A stretch of 64,000 bases of DNA from Calvatia gigantea (lineage: Eukaryota > Basidiomycota > Agaricomycetes > Agaricales > Lycoperdaceae), in contig JACAAK010000016.1 in assembly GCA_025093985.1 (NCBI GenBank), forward strand, positions 124,001 to 188,000, read 5' to 3'. Each line of letters opens with the position of its first letter. The first letter of the stretch is position 1. A program made the translations under genes and the position numbers. Under the pieces are notes generated by a model. The model saw only the letters and a program-made list of their open reading frames with translations. It did not search any database and was not told the origin of the DNA. This document shows, piece by piece, positions 60,300 through 64,000 of this stretch.

Positions 60300-63118
60300 C
60301 GGCGGCAACCCGACAGAATGATCTCAAGTCCGCGGAATTATACCTCATTTCTCCAGAATAACTCCGTGTATATGACGCCTATGTCCAGCGCCTCAAAACA
60401 ACATGTTAGATCCACTAACGCTCTCCCCTCGCTTCGTGCAATCCTTCTCGAGCCCTATATGCAACTAATCATTTCCGTCTGCTCTCCGACGAACCCAACA
60501 GAAAATATACGCATTGATTAGACGTGCCCGACGCCCTCCATCCGGGAAAACACATAAATTACTTTTAGAGGTGATACCAATACCCAAAATCGGTGTGGCA
60601 TTGATTACGCCTGCCAGACTGCCCTACTAACGAACTGCGAGGTATGTCATTAAATACACACTCACGAGCTCGATGAACCCACCCCACAAAACCACAACAC
60701 CCCCCTCACATCCATCAATTACAGAAATTCACCCACCTCCCCGTCCGACCGCTGTCTTAAACCAACTAGGAGAATGCCCTCTAGCCCACGAATTATTAGA
60801 ATTGGTCCTAATGATCCTCGGATTGCATCAGCCGTGGTGATGTCTTTGTTTAGACTCACACATGTTATTCAAGATTGCTGGGGAGTGTTCAGCTGTTGGA
60901 GTGAGTGCGATATGGTGTATTGGTCCTTTTGGGCGTTGATGAGTGAATGGGTGAGGAAACCTCCCCCCCGTTCGCCTGCGTATTCTGAGGCTCATCACAA
61001 AAGTAAGTTCGTCGCTGTCTCGGGCTAGGTCCAGTGTTCCAAATCCACATTATAGATCCCATAAAGCTTGTCCGTTATTTATGCAAGCTGGCCCCAAACT
61101 TTCAGTGCGGTTATTCACCTTCATCTAGGCTCCACCCGGGGATTGGTTGGGGAGGGCGAGTTAGCTCGGTCGATTTGAAAGGACGAGAAAAGAGGGTACA
61201 TTTTATCGACCGCCCATTATATGATCACTTACAGATCAGGGATTAGATGAAAAGCAACTCTATAATACGAGCCCGGGGTTGCATATCTTAACCCTCTCCA
61301 CCGTCGTTAGTGCATCGATCCTGACCTCACCCTCTCCTACACCCGCGACATCCGTTGGTATCACAAACAAAGTTCCCCTGAGATTCGGGAAACAGAGGAC
61401 CCCAAGCGGCTGGAAGGCCATTTACAGAAAATGACAAACGAAGAAAATCATGGTTGGAAAGATATCCCCCCGAATAAACCGATGATGCCTGCTACTGACA
61501 GCCTGGCAACAGTGTGGGCGCAGTTTTTAATCGAATGGCTCTGTCGAACCCATTCACCACAAGGCCTTCTCACATTTTTACATCGAGCATGAATATTTTC
61601 ACGGGGGACGCCCTTTGGCTTTGGCTTTTTTTCCCCCTTCTATTCCCTCAATGCTCCTTCACCAAAGAACTAGCACAAGCACGGTACCTAAGCTTGGTCG
61701 CAGTCAGCTCCGAAAGTCCTGGCAACAAAAAGTATTCCTTGAAAGAGCGCGGTTCAAGCACCTTTTCGAGCTCTACGGTAAACTCCACGGAGGGGCCGAA
61801 GGCGACCGGCGCGTCAGGTTGGCGTACCAGCCTAGTTCATCGGGTGAAAACGGAGCGGAGCAGAGAGTGTCGCTAGAGCTGAGCGTGGGGAGGGGTAATA
61901 ACGAACACGACCAGGTGAACGTTTATCCCTCAAGGTGGACAAAGGGGAGGGTACGGTTTCCCGGGAAGTGGTGTATAAGGCGCTGACGCATAGGGGAGGT
62001 AGAACTTATGAAGGAGAACGATAGTGCCGAGTTGTTTAATTTGAAGAAGTGGAAGTTGGGGAAGGTTGTAGCACAAAACGTTGTGCGTTGCTGCTCGCGT
62101 TCACGGGATGTATTTTGTCTATGCTAATGCCGGTGCAGGTGTTCGGTCTACTCAGCCCGTGATATTGGCGGCTTTATCAGACGCTACGAGAAATGCAAAC
62201 CGGATATGATTAAGTCTCCTCGTTTCAGTAGGACCCCCACCTCGCATCGTTCGGTCCTTCAAAGTGCCGGAGCTCATGAGATTCGCCCGGGCTAAAGATT
62301 TCCCGCATGCCTATCATGGATTCACCCGCGAGAGCGAACCCTTATAAAAGGAAAACACAGCGATTGGGAATCTCGATACTACAAGCCAGGAGGACGGAAA
62401 TGCAGTACCGAAAGTCAAGACGTGCCCGGAATTTGGTTTGTCAAAAACTATGTCATGTAATTCTCTCATCTTTATGGAATTAATAAACGCATGTTCAATG
62501 GGACCGTCTATGTTCCCTCGAAGGTGATACAGGACTATTCCTCCAGCGCACAACAACCACCCTACATCCATCAGCTGTAAAGCCCCCACATCCTTCTCCA
62601 ACCACCGTCCGAAATCAAAACCAACACCCAACAGAACAATCCCAAGCCCACGGAATTATACTCTTCCGTGTACGCGATCCCGACAGTGCTCAAAAACCAC
62701 AAACCAAACTGGGATACTAACACTCTGATTAGACTTGTGTCCAGTGTTTCGGACAGTGGTTATGGTGATCGGACAAGGTCACGGAAATTGAGGCCAAGGG
62801 TGTTTCCGTTTGAGAAGGCAAAGGTGATTATTGCCACCCAGGTGAAGTTGCTGAGTATTCTCCGTTGGAGGAGTCACACCTGGCGGAGGACCTCCAAACT
62901 GAGCCTTGATTCTGAACCGTGGGGAGTGCCTATAATAATTGGACGTCCCTGACGCACCCTATAATCAGTGCGCCGAATGAGCGTCCTCATTTATATCTCC
63001 GCACCAATGCATACAATTTTTTTTAAAAATCGCATGATGACCGACCCCCTGGGTTGGTCCTTAAAAAGCCCCGATCCGCAATGCTGAACGAAAGAATACA
63101 AGAACGAAAACACGCTGA
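60300..63118. repeat. Segmental duplicate A' (partner 53051-55016)
   Basis: Positions 60760-61900 align with 53400-54560 and 62690-63118 with 54570-55016. The extra 61905-62690 resembles 14200-15060, so the fuller arrangement is here and duplicate A has a deletion. Eroded minus-strand peptides near 62310-62630 (FDFGRWLEKDVG, EHAFINS) resemble those near 14810-15010. No intact gene. Confidence 0.75.
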
Positions 63119-64000
63119 CTAAACGGTTGACCCAGGTTGAGATATCGGGAGAGGACCAACTGCAACCACAACCCCAACTGCGGGTGCTTGGGAACAGATG
63201 CTACTGGTTTCATCAGTGGCAGTCTGTGCACCATGATTCCATCGTAAGCTTGTGAGCTTGTACCCTGTATCCCTCGTCCAACCCCGTCCTGTCGAGACAC
63301 GATAGACAACAAGGAAATAGGCAATGACCTGGACAACGGGGATGTGTGAAAAATGCTACCACCGTGATTTATGTGCATACCTTGACAGCGGAATCATTTG
63401 CCAGGAACAAATAGAAACTGGGGCTTCTTAAGCCCGCCGATATTGCAGCAGCAACGGACCACGTAGATTCCAAAGCATAGGATTCGATCAGCATCGCAAC
63501 AATGCTCATGTAAGGAGTGGAAGTGTCCAATGTTCCTTCGACACAGTGAAAACACATCATTACAAACTTTAATAACTTCGAGTACCTACCCATTAAAGTG
63601 ATGCGACGCCTTCGTACTAGCAAAAGGCGCGTGACTATTAACCCAGTCACAAGGACTGTGAATGTTGACAAAATTGCATAACTTGCGGTTTCCATCGCAG
63701 TCTGCACTCTGGGCAGTGATACCAAGCTGATCAACTGGTAACAAAGCAGTTACAACATTGGTTAGAGTACTCAGGGCTGGACACACTGTTAGTTGCAACA
63801 ACCAGAGAGGGTTGGTGTGACATACCTATGGAAGAGAAAAGGAGGAGCAGAGGCAGGATTATGACGGCTCCAGCATATTGTGTTCCACTCCATATCGTCC
63901 ACAAGCAGCCATATCTATTAGAATAGTCCTTTCAGTGATATTTGACAAAATTGATCAATGACTGACCTGTATTGCTGCTGTCGAGGCTTCAAGAATCACA
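63119..64000 (-). pseudogene. Seven-TM family gene, copy 8, truncated by the window edge
   Basis: The 3' end of exon 1 (from 63967), exon 2, exon 3 (LLPVDQLGITAQSAD...RLLLVRRRRITLMG), exon 4 (YMSIVAMLIESYALESTWSVAAAISAGLRSPSFYLFLANDSAVKV) and exon 5 (stop 63119-63121) are present; the start lies beyond 64000. Exons 3-5 are open. Exon 2 has one extra base relative to paralogues (IWLLVDDMEW instead of IWRLWTIWSG), which would shift the frame unless splicing compensates. It is the closest relative of copy 7. Confidence 0.65.

Overview
The window looks like a repeat-rich accessory region from a mushroom-forming basidiomycete (Agaricomycete). The grounds are many short (about 40-75 bp) GT-AG introns, a fungal PDR-type ABC transporter, and a seven-transmembrane protein family that I associate with Agaricales. 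Ty1/copia, Ty3/gypsy and Tc1/mariner sequences are also present. There is no bacterial-style operon, no rRNA and no CRISPR. Exon boundaries were placed by eye from splice consensus and paralogue comparison.

Layout. Positions 1-6000 hold a Ty1/copia element with an intact 1506-residue Gag-Pol (1165-5685) and a complete 3' LTR (5708-6000). Its 5' end is rearranged: it has a truncated LTR (568-665), two primer-binding sites matching the anticodon region of initiator tRNA-Met, and a 412-bp segment between them with two tRNA-like modules. The element cuts a seven-TM gene in exon 3 (6001-6684). At 7387-8734 a non-coding DNA element with 11-bp terminal inverted repeats sits in a TA; its empty site is preserved in the duplicate at 68-568.

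From 6 kb to 64 kb the backbone is a decayed array of paralogous units. Each carries a five-exon seven-TM gene on the minus strand plus degenerate flanking sequence. Eight copies or fragments are visible: 6001-6684 (cut), 10903-12133 (intact), 15977-17160 (broken), 22941-23073 (3' scrap), 41022-42247 (intact), 49725-50923 (intact), 55017-56246 (frameshifted) and 63119 to the window end (frameshifted).

The array is interrupted by several inserts. A 716-728 bp dispersed repeat occurs at 23074-23801 and 57739-58454. A strongly CpG-depleted block (about 23.1-27.5 kb) holds a copia RNase H relic split by a Tc1/mariner element (25958-27473). A largely unassigned stretch (29.4-32.3 kb) follows a copia LTR/PBS junction. 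An apparently intact, many-intron PDR/ABCG transporter lies at 32372-38146, with a decayed 1.8-kb partial copy at 44860-46672. A solo LTR with perfect target duplication lies at 39525-39855, and a Ty3/gypsy chromodomain fragment at 47256-48300.

Functionally, the only conventional genes I would defend are the ABC exporter and three seven-TM genes (10903-12133, 41022-42247, 49725-50923). Everything else is transposon-derived, decayed paralogue or intergenic repeat. The main story is birth-and-death evolution of a membrane-protein family in a segmentally duplicated, transposon-bombarded locus, with signs of methylation-linked CpG decay.
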